Source: Escarpia spicata (lineage: Eukaryota; Annelida; Polychaeta; Sabellida; Siboglinidae). From it: DNA of 64,000 nt. Below are positions 21,540 to 35,015 of the stretch, in pieces. Where the stretch lies: NCBI GenBank assembly GCA_963995525.1, contig OZ023206.1, forward strand, positions 24,492,662 through 24,556,661. The letters are read 5' to 3'. Each line of letters opens with the position of its first letter. Within the stretch, counting starts at the first letter, position 1. The notes under the pieces are model-generated. The model saw nothing but the letters and a program-made list of their open reading frames with translations, did not search any database and was not told where the DNA came from. Made by a program: the position numbers and the translations under genes.

Positions 21540-22388
21540 TACGGGTGACATTTGTTCTCTACTTCAGAGTGTACGGGTGACATTTGTTCTCTACTTCGGT
21601 CTGTCTATGTGACATTTGCTCTCTACCTCGGTGTGTACGGGTGACATTTGTTTTCTATTTCAATGTTTCCGGTTGACATTTGTTCTCTACCTTGGTGTGT
21701 ATATGTGACATTTGTTCTCTACTTCAGTGTGTACGGATGACATGTGTTTTCTACTTCGATGTTTCCGGTTGACATTAATTGTGTTCTCTACTTCGGTGTG
21801 TCTATGTGACATTTGTTTTCTACTGCAATGTTTCCGGTTGACATTTGTTCTCTAATTCGGTCTGTCTGTGTGACATTTGTTCTCTACTTCAATGTGTATG
21901 GGTGACATTTGTTTTCTACTTCAATGTTTCCGGTTGACATTAGTTCTCTACTTCAGTGTGTCTATGTGTCATTTGTTCTCTACTTCAGTTTGCACGGGTG
22001 ACATTTGTTTTCTACTTCAATGTTTCCGGTTGACATTTGTTCTCTACTTTGGTCTGTCTATGTGACATTTGTTCTTTACTTCAGTGTGCATGGGTGACAT
22101 TTGTTTTCTACTTCAATGTTTCCGGTTGACATTTGTTCTCTACTTTGGTGTGTCTATGTGACATTTGTTCTCTATTTCAGTGTGGACGGGTGACATTTGT
22201 TTTCTAGAGCAATGTTTCCGGTTGATATTTGTTCTGTACTTCGGTCTGTCTATGTGTCATTTGTTCTCTACTTCAGTGTGTACGGATTACATTTGTTCTT
22301 TACTTCAGTGTGTACTGATGACACTTGTTCTTTATTTCAGTGCGTTCGGGTGACACTTGGTCTCTACTCCAGTGTGTCCGGGTGACAA
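21540..22388. repeat. 32 bp minisatellite with 96 bp higher-order unit
   Basis: About 26 units of GTGACATTTGTTCTCTACTT plus 12 variable bases. Three unit types alternate: one ending CAATGTTTCC, one ending GGTCTGTCT and one ending CAGTGTGTAC/GG, giving a 96 bp trimer. Because 96 is a multiple of three, long repetitive frames appear, but the composition and position give no reason to call a protein. Confidence 0.92.
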
Positions 22389-22389
22389 A

Positions 22390-23288
22390 AAAGGTATTTT
22401 GTTTATCAACAAAGTAAAACGGTGCATTTAGTACGACAAAACAACAATTTCCATTGTTTTCTTCCGTTCGCCGAGCCTTACACAAACATTTGCAAATCAC
22501 CGTCGCCATCTGTTGTCAACATCCTAGTAGGATGTTTCCACTGGTTAGGTCAGAGGTCAGTTTAATTGGGGTAAATGATCGACTAATGTAGGGCAAATTA
22601 CAATTGTGTCATAATTAATTATGTTAAAATAAAAGTAATTAGGTCAAAATTAAATATTAATTAAAATGTTATGGTAATTAGCTGAACTGTCATTTTAATT
22701 GGGTCGAATGCAAACTGATTTAGGTCATTGTTAAAATTAATTAGATAAAAATAAACTTAGAGCCATTTTATAAGTAGGTTTTTTTATTTTTTTATAAATA
22801 GGCTTCATCTTTATTTGGCTAAGGTGTAATAATTATTACTGACCGCACATTATTCTCTAACTTGCACAAATTAGACCTCCATAGAGCTGTAAACGAGCTT
22901 TAATAGTACTTGCCTTGACAATTGTTTCACTGTTTATCTCTGGATTGTATTATGCCACTACTGTGTAATGTATCAGTATAAGCTATTGTACCATTGCGTT
23001 TTACGACATTGCAACAACGATCTTGCATAACACGTTTCACACAACAACAAACATCGGTGTTTCTAGTCAAAGTGTATACACATATACTAGCTACTATTGC
23101 ATGTAATATAAACTCAGAGATACCTTGACAATTATTAGGAAATTACTATATTTACTTTATTACGCATATATCTGTATGCGATTTGTCCACGACAAAGCAC
23201 ACCTATCCCAATATTTGGAAGTGGAAGTATCACGTTTGTTCAATTAGTACCGTGTAATTACTATTTATATACATTCATTGCTTTTCAG
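22390..23288. other. AT-rich spacer / intron upstream of leader exon
   Basis: Contains an AT-rich patch (22600-22800) with TTAATTAGGTCAAA-like repeats. No coding frame. It may be the first intron of the leader-exon gene at 23289. Confidence 0.4.
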
Positions 23289-23374
23289 GTGCAATTCCAG
23301 CTGGTACTCTTCAAAATATGGTTAATATCCGTACGTTGTTGGTGCTTCTGCTGATCTTTGTAGCGCTGTTTGAG
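23289..23374 (+). CDS. Signal-peptide exon, intact copy (secreted family)
   Basis: Acceptor TGCTTTTCAG ends at 23288 and a donor GAG|GTAAGAT begins at 23375. The exon has 29 bases of leader (GTGCAATTCCAGCTGG...) then ATG at 23318 and 19 codons, MVNIRTLLVLLLIFVALFE, in phase 0 at the donor. It is a compact hydrophobic signal peptide. Homologous exons with the same borders lie at 55923-56011 and 63436-63520. Only this copy has an undamaged start and frame. I find no mature-peptide exon for it before the assembly gap at 25562; the next recognisable sequence is a retroelement tail at 23581. Confidence 0.55.
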
Positions 23375-23580
23375 GTAAGATGGACGTAATAATATTATTA
23401 TTATGTCTACGTAATTTGCAACAAACGTAATTAGTATTGGGATGAACTACAAAACGTAATAGCGGTACGGCTCCTTCGTTGTGACGAACATGAACCCATG
23501 GCAGCTACACGCTCAAATAACATTTGGTCCAATGAGTCGCGCGGAATTCCACCAATGCGTATTCTCGATGAAACCAGTTT

Positions 23581-24225
23581 ATGAACCAGTCAAATATTAA
23601 AATAATCAGTCGATATTGTATACCGTACGAACATACTCAAAATTATTATCAACTAGCTGAGTTACACGACGTTGCCCGGGGAACAAAGGCAGTCATATAC
23701 ATCTTCAAATCATTTCCACTGAAATCTTTAAAAAAAATTGACAGCCATTTATTCAAAACTAACAAGTATGCCACACTAATCCATCATATAAACAATTACG
23801 GAATAAAATCAGAATTAACATGCATTGAAATAGGTTGCTGAGGATATGTATCTGAACAAAACAGCTCTAGACTGACAACCTCCTTAAAATCTCTTGGAAT
23901 AAAACCACCAACAAAACAAACAAAACAACTAACTATATCCTTGTCTAAACTAGCCCTTTTTAAATGTAAAGACGAACCACACTGGTTTGACCCAAGACTA
24001 GTTGAAATATGATTACCATCACCCCAATATGCCAATAATTACAGCATAAAATTCCCCTCATCAGCAAATAATCTAAAGACTAACTTTGACCGTTAGACTT
24101 TATTTACCCTAGCCTGCTACACTATACTACTATACATAGTTATTTACTGTATTCACACAGTTACTTGGGTTATCGTTGTCACACTTTATTGTATTCTACT
24201 GTATGAATAAAGTGATATTCTCATG
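23581..24225 (+). pseudogene. Non-LTR retrotransposon C-terminus and 3' end
   Basis: The protein reads ...FKTNKYATLIHHINNYG, then CIEIGC*GYVSEQNSSRLTT and SLKSLGIKPPTKQTKQLT. It matches the C-terminal IEVG.RGFV...L..LG block of a class of non-LTR polymerases. The in-frame TGA (23839) sits where Arg is usual (CGA>TGA). A second stop at 24010 and an AATAAAGTG near 24210 probably mark the element's 3' end. Confidence 0.55.
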
Positions 24226-24349
24226 AACACTGAAAACAGACCAAACTTCAAATGCCCAACATTTGAGTGCCAGACTCGGACATCCCAACTGTTTCCAGCC
24301 TACCCGCATTAATAAATTGTAACTGGTCACGGGCCTAGTTGTTAGGACA

Positions 24350-24785
24350 ACCTTTTGCCAGAAATCGCACCGGCTCATCTGTTTAACTGATGCAACCAGC
24401 AGGTTACGCGTCCGGGATTTTGTGACGTTATAACATAAAAACTAATGCATGTGTATACATACACCCAGTGACACATTTGTACATGGAATAATTACCCGTA
24501 CAATGATATAGAAAAACATTATATTCCGCGGCTGGAACTCCAAGGAATTATTACAGTGTGTTGTTTGCCAGAAGTAGCACGCGCTCATGGGGCTGACGTG
24601 GCGAAAAGCTTACATGACCAGCGACAGACCTCGTGCATGTTAAGCGCTTAGGATTTTCAAACGTCAATAACTTAAAACCTATTCACAATTTCTGCATACA
24701 TCCAGGCATTCCAACGACATATCTGTAGATGGCATAATTATCTTTAGGTGATATAAAAAAAAATTCCGCGGATGGAACACGTACA
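24350..24785. repeat. Two diverged ~210 bp tandem units
   Basis: TTGCCAGAA(A/G)T..GCAC near 24355 and 24568 each lead to ATTCCGCGG(C/A)TGGAAC near 24525 and 24765. The middle parts align loosely (AACGTCAATAACTTAAAAC vs GACGTTATAACATAAAAAC). No coding frame. Confidence 0.6.
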
Positions 24786-25439
24786 GCCTTTGGAAATATT
24801 GAGCCCCTAAGTTCTCGACCCCCCGGACGAATTTCGAAAATGTCTAAATCTACGAAAAATCTCAATGGGCCCGGTAGATCACATGCAACCTTTCAGCCCC
24901 ATACATGCAAAACTGACGGATACGTGGGTGCACATACAAACAGAGAACGAACTGTTTTATAATGAAGAATTGCAAACTGCACATTGCATACAGCTGTAAT
25001 TATACAAGATGGTGGAGTAGTCGCACACGTATTCGGCCAACTGCGTGTGCTACTACGCCACCATCAAGTACGAATCCAGCGGAATGTACCATCTAATATT
25101 TATTTTACACTCCTAATGACTGATTTTAACCAAGTCAATCACAATATAATGTTGCAGATTATGTTCTCCATCGCCGCAGCCGATTTTCATGCAGGTTGTA
25201 AATAGATGATTGTTTTCAAGGCGATGAACACGTCATCACGTAAGAAATTAATTTCGGTGGTAATTCAACGAGAGTGATGTTGAAATCAGAACGACACGAC
25301 TGTACTGCCCAGAGTGTATTGCACATGTCTTTAATGATGTACCCTATTCAAGGGTTTGCAGTAGTGATAACCACAAAGATGCGTAGTTAACCACGCAGTA
25401 CGCAGTTATCTACACACTGCAACTCGATTAACGATCATA

Positions 25440-25830
25440 TTGCACACACACGCACGCACGCGTGCACACACAAAGGCATGTACGTACGTAGGTACGCACG
25501 CGAATACACCCTTCACACACGCACGCACGCACGCACACGGTCACACACATACATACACAACNNNNNNNNNNNNNNNNNNNNNNNNNNNNNNNNNNNNNNN
25601 NNNNNNNNNNNNNNNNNNNNNNNNNNNNNNNNNNNNNNNNNNNNNNNNNNNNNNNNNNNNNNNNNNNNNNNNNNNNNNNNNNNNNNNNNNNNNNNNNNNN
25701 NNNNNNNNNNNNNNNNNNNNNNNNNNNNNNNNNNNNNNNNNNNNNNNNNNNNNNNNNNNNNACGTAGGAACAGACACATATACACACACACAAACAAGCA
25801 AACACAAAATACACACACACACAGATACAG
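25440..25830. repeat. CA-rich microsatellite containing assembly gap
   Basis: ACACACGC/ACGTACGT-type repeat on both sides of 200 N (25562-25761). The true length of the repeat is unknown; the gap length is a placeholder. Confidence 0.9.
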
Positions 25831-26073
25831 GTAAGTTGCATAAAAGCAACATACTTTCGTTTAATACACGAAGCTGTCATTTTGATGTGGGTGTACCGTT
25901 GACACAGTTTACCGGTGGTCATTTATGAGTTTACAACAAGTGACACTGTAAATGTTTAAATATGCAGTGTATTCATCTAGACTGGTTTCATAAAGCGACT
26001 AAGTACGTTCTCAACGCTGATATGATTTTCTTAGTAAATGACGAGTTTGTTTTAATATAAGCAATTATTAGAG

Positions 26074-26284
26074 TGCAGTGGTGCAGTGCTAGAGCTTTGG
26101 ACAGATGCCGAGATGGTGTCCGTCATCTCGTTATCTCTGGGAAGCATCCAGCCACGCAGCATTTAATGCACAAAGACTATATACATACACATACACTATA
26201 TACATACACAAATATCCACCACTCTCTATAGCCAGGTACTCATTCGTACAGCTGTCCAAAGGTCTAGCCACTGCACCACTGCAC
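26074..26284 (-). mobile_element. SINE-related fold-back fragment
   Basis: ACAAATATCCACCACT...GCCAGGTACTCATTCGTACAGCTG matches the SINE body of 15970-16025. GCAGTGGTGCAGTG...CTTTGGACAG at 26074-26104 is repeated inverted at 26254-26284, so the fragment has head-like sequence at both ends. Confidence 0.55.
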
Positions 26285-26744
26285 TCTATTAAATTGCGTA
26301 ACTTGAAGTACCATTCGTGAATCCAGCCCCTGGTTATATAATATCCACACACAATAGGAATTGTTTTGTGTATTCTATTGGTTACTCAGATGTGCGACGC
26401 ATGGCGGAGAAAGAACGGTCGCCGGTGGAGGAGAAAGAACGTACAATTAAAAGCAACAGTTAAATAGTAAGTAGACCTATACGTTTTAATTTATTATTAC
26501 CAACGGAATGACAGTGACTAAAAAAAAACAGATGTGCGCTCTGCGTGCAGCGGTAATAATTTCCTATGCGAAGATGTTTTTTTCTTCAAAGCAATCACGT
26601 GTACTTTGTATTAGATGAATAAAGTGAACGGGTCACACCTGATATAACTAAAATGTGCTTAATAAATGCTAAGTGTGTTTTATAAAACAAAGTAAGGTAT
26701 TTATACATATGATAAGTATGTTTGAAAGCATAGGTGGAACCGGG

Positions 26745-26870
26745 GGCTGGGGGCACCTACTTGTATTATTCGGGCACCCTAGACGTGGCGTGACCCCTAG
26801 ACCTTTGGAATGTGCCGCCGTTTTGGTGAGTCTCCGGGGGGTCCAATTTCAGGTATTTGGTGAGGATCCG
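26745..26870 (+). repeat. Fragment related to element at 19556
   Basis: CCCTAGACCTTTGGAATGTGC...TTTTGGTGAGT repeats the wording of 19590-19720. Likely a piece of the same non-autonomous element. Confidence 0.5.
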
Positions 26871-27359
26871 ATATTTTGAACACGTCGCCGCTAAAAACTC
26901 CTACTTGTTAGTCTGCTATGTTATGCCATCACGGAGTTTTTGTTCCAAAATGCAAAGTCGAATCAGAGGAATTTCGTCCAGCGATTGCGGAATTTCCGTT
27001 CCAAAAGGTAGATTCCGTTTCAGAACGTTAATTCCGCGATTTCAATTTTTTTCGCTGAATGACTAACTGATTGCTTATTTTATTATTTATTTATTATGCC
27101 ACATTTTATAAGTGTTACATTTAGCTGTGTATGTTTTTATGATGGTTTCTTAAACTCCTAAAGGGGTCAGATGAAACAATAACATTATTTGTCAAATCAA
27201 ATAACTTACCCGTCGTAAGTAAGCAGGTTCTGATTACGTGCACTGCCCTATGTACAACTGTCTGTTCTACAGACTCCATACGATAACACTTGAAAATGCG
27301 GTACATTATGTAAATGATATGATATAAATCACTGGCGTTGGAACGTGGTGGATATTCGG

Positions 27360-27570
27360 GGAACTGAGGCTCACCAAAATATTTCAATTACAAATTCCCT
27401 TGAGGCTCCCAAAACATATCGAGGTTCTCCAGAAACAAATTCCAATTGCACCCCCCTCGAAATTCCCCAAAAGCCCACCTTTACGCTTTCAAAATATCCA
27501 ATTGCATCCCTTTGAGGTTCAAACAAACTTACCTTCAGGCTCTTCAAAAACCTTCTATTGCAACCCAAAC
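27360..27570 (-). repeat. ~60 bp tandem-unit repeat family, copy
   Basis: Minus strand repeats of the type GGTTTTT(G)GAAAG...GGTGGG(A/C)TTTTTGG(C/G)GA, also at 47330-47480 (minus) and 60890-61060 (plus). Units encode GEPQGGCN-like peptides by chance of length; no protein family recognised. Confidence 0.5.
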
Positions 27571-28213
27571 GTCATCCATTTCCCTCTGGTCTATTCCTAT
27601 TTCCAGAACAGTGTTCGAAATTACTGCCGACCAGGAGGCACGAGACCAACAAATATTTCAAGACCGGCAGATTATTTAAAAGGAAATAATGGAGCACTTA
27701 TCTAATATCCGGGCCGACCTCGATTTCGTCATTATATATGCATATATGTGTGTCTAAATTTGATGCCTCAGCGGTTTAGTTCTATCATTCATCATCATCT
27801 CTGCCATATTTATATTACGAAAATATTACGTCTTAGAACACTTTTGAGGTCCAAAGTGCGACCCGGTTTGCGTCAGTCTGCGCTGCTGCGGCCGCGCGTT
27901 ACCGCAGTGAGAGGAATAGCAGCGTATGTCGTTGGAAAGTGCCTCCCTATTTGAGGTTCAAAAGTGCGCTAAGACGCGATATTTTTGTAACGTAAATATG
28001 CATGGGATGATTTAAATGTTGGCAATAACATATGAGGTATTAAAATTAGGCAAATATTTTGTTATAACGACGAAGTCGAGGTGGGCCCGGATACTAGACA
28101 AGTCCAAATAATGGCGACATTTGTGTACTTCCGAACGGAAAATTTAATGTAAGCGTGGCACAAAAACAAGTTGGAAAAACAATGAAATGTCGAGCTGGTC
28201 AATGCTGATAGAT

Positions 28214-28430
28214 CGATTGAGTTTAGATTCGTATTGCTAGCACTTCCAGTGAGTTCCGCTGAATGTGAAAGAGGCGTCAGCACAACGAAACGAGTGAAGA
28301 CTTAAAGACTGAGTTTCGAAACCGCACGAAACCATCCACAGTGTCGGCTATCATCACCGAGCTGGACACGGACAGTGAGTCACTGTCGGAGTCCAGCTCG
28401 GATTTAGCTAGAGTTACTGTCAGTGACTGA
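28214..28430 (+). pseudogene. hAT transposase C-terminal dimerisation domain
   Basis: Reads FVLLALPVSSAECERGVST, TKRVKT then a +1 shift, DLKTEFRNRTKPSTVSAI and an acidic tail (SESLSESSSDLARVTVSD, stop at 28428). LPVSSAxCERGFSxxxxIKTxLRNRL is the hallmark of the hAT (ZNF862/KIAA1586-like) dimerisation region. One frameshift after VKT makes it a fossil. Upstream transposase domains are not seen. Confidence 0.7.
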
Positions 28431-29234
28431 AGCGAGTGTTTCACGGAGTCTGACTGTCCACTTGCTCCTGTAGATGATGGCAACAGTTCTGAGTAGTCCA
28501 CTGCTGACATTCGTTTAGTGGTGTTTGTTGTAATTTGCAACAGTTATGTTTTTCTATCAACAATAAACTGTTGCCTATGTTGTCATTTTATAATAGCTGG
28601 TTCATTAATCTGAATATTGTAAATATGCAGGAATGACTTGGCCTGGACTAGTATATTAATAATTGCCATGGGCTACAGCTCCAAATTTATATACTCTTGT
28701 AATTATGTTAATATTTGTACCACCAACTTTTGTGTGGGACCGCTATCTTTTGAAAGTTGAAGGTCCGAATGACCACCAACTTTTTAGCTAAGGTATAGAA
28801 CACTGCTCAAACCCCCATAACAAACTATTGGGGGTTCAACCGCTCTCCCGAACCCGTCCGGTTCCGACGCCACGCCTATGTCAAATCAAAGGCAATCCAA
28901 TCTAGCGATGCTGTTCAGTAGAACATTAAGTCGATGGTATGGCATAATTACCTCACAAGAAACGTTTTTCTCTTTTGGATATTTCGACTGCATCTCGCAA
29001 TCTTCATCGGCAGAATGACATTACGGGTGTATCACATGACCACTAACAGCGTGACACAAGCAGGAGAAGGACTGTTGGGAATTCCTGGCCGACGTCGCGA
29101 TTCAAAAAAAGTTACTTGTGAGGTAACGTTAAAACACCTTAATGTAAACAAATCATCTGCCCAGATGGAATAGGCGCCAGGCTACTAAATGATTTGTCTG
29201 AAAGCCGTTAAAACAATTTTTTGAAACGTCGATT

Positions 29235-29850
29235 AACACGTCCTGAATTCCCGATGACTGGAAAGAGGCTAACATATTAGTAATTTATATAAAAAAGGAA
29301 ACAAGGAAATAGCTAGTAACTACCGCCCAATAAGTTTAACAAGCATAGTTTGTAAATATATGGAAAATTATTATAAACCACATTATAAACTACATGAAAG
29401 CCAATAACCTATTCAGTCAAAAACAATTTGGATTCATTTCTGGCCGATCAGCAGTTCTACAAATAATCAAAATAATAGACGACTGGGTTAAAGAAATGGA
29501 TAAGGGCAATCACACCGATGTCATATATATATATATATATATATGGATTTCTAAAAAGCCTTTAACACCGTGCCACACAAAAGACTAATTAGTAAATTAA
29601 AAAGCTTCAACATTTCAGAAGAACGGATTAACTGGATAGAATCATTCATCTCAGATAGAAAACAAAAAGTTTCAGTATATAGAGATGAGTCTAGCTGGAA
29701 AGATGTAATATCAGGGATACCCCAGGGTTCCGTCCTAGGACCCTTACCTTTTGTTCAGTATAAAAATGACGTCCCAGATCTAACAAATTCAAATACATTT
29801 CTATTTGCCGGTGACATAAAGATATTTAGAACCACGACAAATAAAGAATG
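29235..29850 (+). pseudogene. CR1/L2-like reverse transcriptase, 5' part
   Basis: Polymerase blocks in order: IPDDWKEANIL, SNYRPISLTSIVCK, MENY (shift), NNLFSQKQFGFISGRSAVLQ, DVIY, then a TA microsatellite (29523-29544), MDF*KAFNTVPHKRLISKLK, GIPQGSVLGP and FLFAGDIKIFRTTTNKE. The catalytic FADD is changed to FAGD and several frames are broken. The open frame ends at NKE near 29850, exactly where the 3' half at 35016 begins with DHQDILQ, so a 5.2 kb segment now separates the halves. Confidence 0.8.
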
Positions 29851-29954
29851 GAAATGTACTTGGAAACCATTCCTAATCAGTTTGGCTTTAAGCTTAAGGT
29901 AGTTGCACCGGCTATTATGTCAGTTGATTTCTTGATTTTTTTCTTCATAGAACA

Positions 29955-30850
29955 TTCGTAGGTGTCAGTATGAACATGTGTACTATTAAAAAAACCAAGG
30001 CACTATCACCATATGTCACCAATCAGTTCTTTAAAAACTAGTGTTTTTAGTGTGTGTGTAAATTCCCTTCAGATTCTTGGAAACTGACGATGTTTCTATA
30101 GTGACGTGTGCGTCAGCCCAGTTCAAACATAAATTCATTCACCATGAATGCAGATCATAGTAGTCTGGTTATTCTCATGCCACTATGCTGTTGTATTATA
30201 ATTACCTAAATACATTACACGTGACTGACCCCAGCAGGTGTCAATCAATCTTGTCTACCACAACAAGTTCAACACATGGCCCTTCGTAACACAATATCAT
30301 GAGACAACTTGGCGGGAAAACCTTGAGGGAAGTCTTAGTAATAGAAGTGTCTAACAAATTGTGTTGAAATAAGCCACATGCCAGTAAAAAAAGTAAAATT
30401 TCTAAGCAAAAAACAAGCATCTGGTGACACTTTTATTATTGGTAACAACCAGGAAGTATTACTTAATGTAACTTTTTATATAAAAAAAACTACAAGTCTT
30501 ACAAAGCCATAACTTGGCATATGAACTCGACTTGTGTTTACCCAAAATTGCACGGGATGGTTTTATGTTTGGTGAAGGGGTCGTGCCAAAAATGCAGTAC
30601 GGATTTTTGCTGTCTTTCAACATTGTTGCAACATGTTTATGAAGCTGTATCAAACTTAATATGCATTTGTTTACAAAAAAACCGTATGAATGTCAATAAC
30701 ATGTTTGTACTTACAACCATGACATTTTTTTCCTTTGGGGAGTTTCTCAAAATGAAATAAAATGCCATTTTAAGGTCATTTTTGCCATAATTTTGTATTG
30801 TCTTTAAACACATTTAAATATCTCTAAACAACATAAAAATCAATTCTTTT
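29955..30850 (+). repeat. Interspersed repeat A, copy 2 (uninterrupted)
   Basis: Collinear with 3705-3953 plus 7163-7896. It gives the ancestral order across the junction and so dates the 3.2 kb segment at 3954-7162 as a later insertion. Non-coding. Confidence 0.7.
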
Positions 30851-33800
30851 TGGTCTTGAGTATTGTTTAGTATCTGAGGCAAACTCTGGAAAAAATGGTT
30901 AGCTTATCTTCAAAACTTATCTTAGAAATGATTAATTCAAAAGAAACATATGATAGCCGGCGCAGCCACCTTAAACATGGAACAGAGGTATGCGTGTTTG
31001 CATTTAAAGGTGACATGAACATAAATTTTCTATTTTAACCACGTAAATAACCTGCTAACACGATGCTACTTAGACAGGTGTAAAACCTGACAGGTTCCTT
31101 AGTTAATAAATATACGCAGTTTAATGTGTAAAAATCAGCCTATCTGACAGATTTCCGAATGAAATCCTGAATGAAATAGTGTGCCTGACTGCCGCTTGGA
31201 AAAGTACTGTGACGTAATATGTCCCGTAGCCCAAACCTGTCTCACCACTGGAAACATGGAAGACACGGCGTAAGTTTCTTTGATTCGGATTTGGAGACTT
31301 ATGTTGCAAATGTGAGGACTTGTAGGACTGTTTCCGCATACAGCGATGAACCATTGGTAATATACGTCACTCGGGAAAGTTTATGACATGTACGATGATG
31401 ACGTCGATGTAAAAAGGAACATTTTGAGACTCAGACTGTCGTTGTCGCCGGTGACAAACGACAATTGCAGATTTCAGTTTTATTGAAAACGGACAAAACA
31501 TTCATGACATTATACAGAATCACACGGATTATTTTCAACGTCACATACAACGTCTATACGTATAACATATCCTAGTATAATAGTATTAATATGATGCACG
31601 ATATTGACAGAATTGTGCAAGCCAGCCATTCACCGATTCAGTGATTTCACTGACGCTGTCGCTGTCAATGTAATTGAGTGATTCAGAGATTTCAATTACT
31701 TCCGACGACAGGGCGGCTCGATTTTGGAAAACACTAAATAATTTGGTTGGGCTGCTGCAATGATGTCACCCAGATATGATAAGGCGACCCCATGTTCGGT
31801 AACAGGAACCTAAATTCATCACAACAGCCGCAGTGCAACGTGTATTGACAAGCGGAACCGACACGCTCGAGTCGACATTTCGCCGCTGACAGCTTCGGGA
31901 GCAGGCATTGCTTTTGTCCGACTGTTATTTGTGTATGTTCATAATCCGTGGTACACTTGTGAAATATCCAGTCTCTGTGTAATTAGTCACACCAGTTTGC
32001 TCATCAATGGCTACATCTATCAAAATAGGTTCGTAAATGTGCTAGGTTGTTTACATGTCACATTTTAATGTGATGATATATGTAACAAATCAAAAAAATA
32101 TACATGATGTCAATGCAGTTACAATTGTATAATAACATTACTCAAAAGACCCACACCACGATTTTGTATACAAGCTGTACATCATGATAAAGTATGATGG
32201 AACAGAATTAGAGGTAATTTCAAATGTTTGTTGACTTACTTAACTACAATATTATTCATAGAATTGTGTAAACACAACAGCTTTTTTACTATACAATATA
32301 TACATTTTGCATTATATATATATATTTTGCAATATATTAATTCTAGCTAAACAAAACATTTGTTTAAACAAAAAGGTGAACATCCTGCATCAACAGAAAG
32401 CTCATTATAAAAATACTAACATCACTTGCTATTTTTACTTGACAGTTGATTTTTATTGTAAATGTCTTTCAAAAATATATGTAGGGTATATATCATCACA
32501 TGAGCATAGTTATAGTATATATATTCGTGATTGTCAGTAGTATTGTATAATGTTTGATAAATGTGATATGTTTCTAACGAATGAGCTTAAGCTACAACAG
32601 TATTGAGAAACAAAACTTATTTTTTATTATTGCAGTCCAATGAAGCATGCAATATTATTAGGCATGTTGTCATTTCATTTTCTTGTTGATACATAATCAT
32701 GTATGCTTGACTGCTCTCTCACAGCAAGTGTCTCCAAATTCCTGTTCAGCACAATCTGATGCACAGTGTTCTATGCACAATGGAGAATGTGAAAGGGTTC
32801 ACATGTAAGAGTTGAAGACGATAGTGTTTCCTCATCTCGTGGTTTGTCAGCAATAGCAACACTGAAATACAAACCAACTGTACATCAGTATAATTAAAAC
32901 AGATAACCTTATCTACCTGTTGGTATTGCTAAAATCTGAGCACTCAGAGGTATACTAATTGTTAGATTGACATAAATATCCCCTTACTGTACTATGTTCC
33001 AGTCAAGAAATACATAATTAAAATAAATGTATCTCAATAGTATTTGATAGTTTAATTGCAGCGCAGAAAGTAGCTAGTCAGTGTACAGTTGAGTTGCACC
33101 TTGCAATTTATGCAATTACGATGATGTAGTGCATATAGTCAAAACATATATTTCCATAACACTTTTATACTGAATGATGATATGCCAACCATGTATATTA
33201 CGAATGGTAGCTGCCAGTTCGAAATATACATTTACCGAAGGAGTCGGGCGGAAGAAGAAACAACACAATACAAAGGTCACGGAACTAAGCATTGCCATTG
33301 AACGCGATGTTATGACACGCAAAATTCTACACATTTATAATATACCCACACTATACATATCAAACAAAACAAGACGTAACAGTCCAGGTTATAGAAAATA
33401 TAAATATCCAACAACATTGCCAAATGTTATATTGTATATACGCTAGAAAGACATGTTCGCGAACTGCCAAGCCAGTAATTAAAAACTGTCGAGCCGAGGA
33501 GTTGAACGACATTCTTTGAAACGAAGGCGAAGTGCTCAGCTTCAGTTAACGAACGGTCTCTTTCCATTCGCAGATGTGCGCTCCAAAAACAGAGTTCATT
33601 GCTGGTATTGAAATTTTCTGATTAATGTTGTATACGGTTAACAATGTATAACATATCTGTCAAGTACAACTGATAAATACAAATGAGGTGTAGCAAATTA
33701 ATCGCAGCTACGCCTACGTTTTATCACTCTTCTTGGATTTGGCTTACCTTGAGGTTTGATTCAAAACCAAGTTGCTACGCCTTCGCAGCTCGCTACCCTG

Positions 33801-33890
33801 TTTTGGGGACGTCAAACTTCGTGTCTTTTTGGTGGTTCTCTTGACAATAGTCAGGATAGTGGGTAATGTCACTGTTACTTGTATTATTCG
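30851..33890. other. Unassigned sequence inside nested insert
   Basis: No confident gene. A minus-strand open stretch near 31600-31770 reads FSVFQNRAALSSEVIEIS then ESLNYIDSDSVSEI, acidic and protein-like, but too short to classify. Low-complexity AT sequence at 32290-32340. Confidence 0.35.
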
Positions 33891-33894
33891 AATT

Positions 33895-34980
<1,086 letters not shown>

Positions 34981-35015
34981 TTGTCTGAAATAAATACATT
35001 TTAATAATTAATTAA

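Noticed and set aside
23839..23841. TGA read as Trp (alternative code) in the retroelement tail
   Set aside because: The family has Arg at this place, so CGA to TGA decay explains it better; other frames in the window use TGA as stop.
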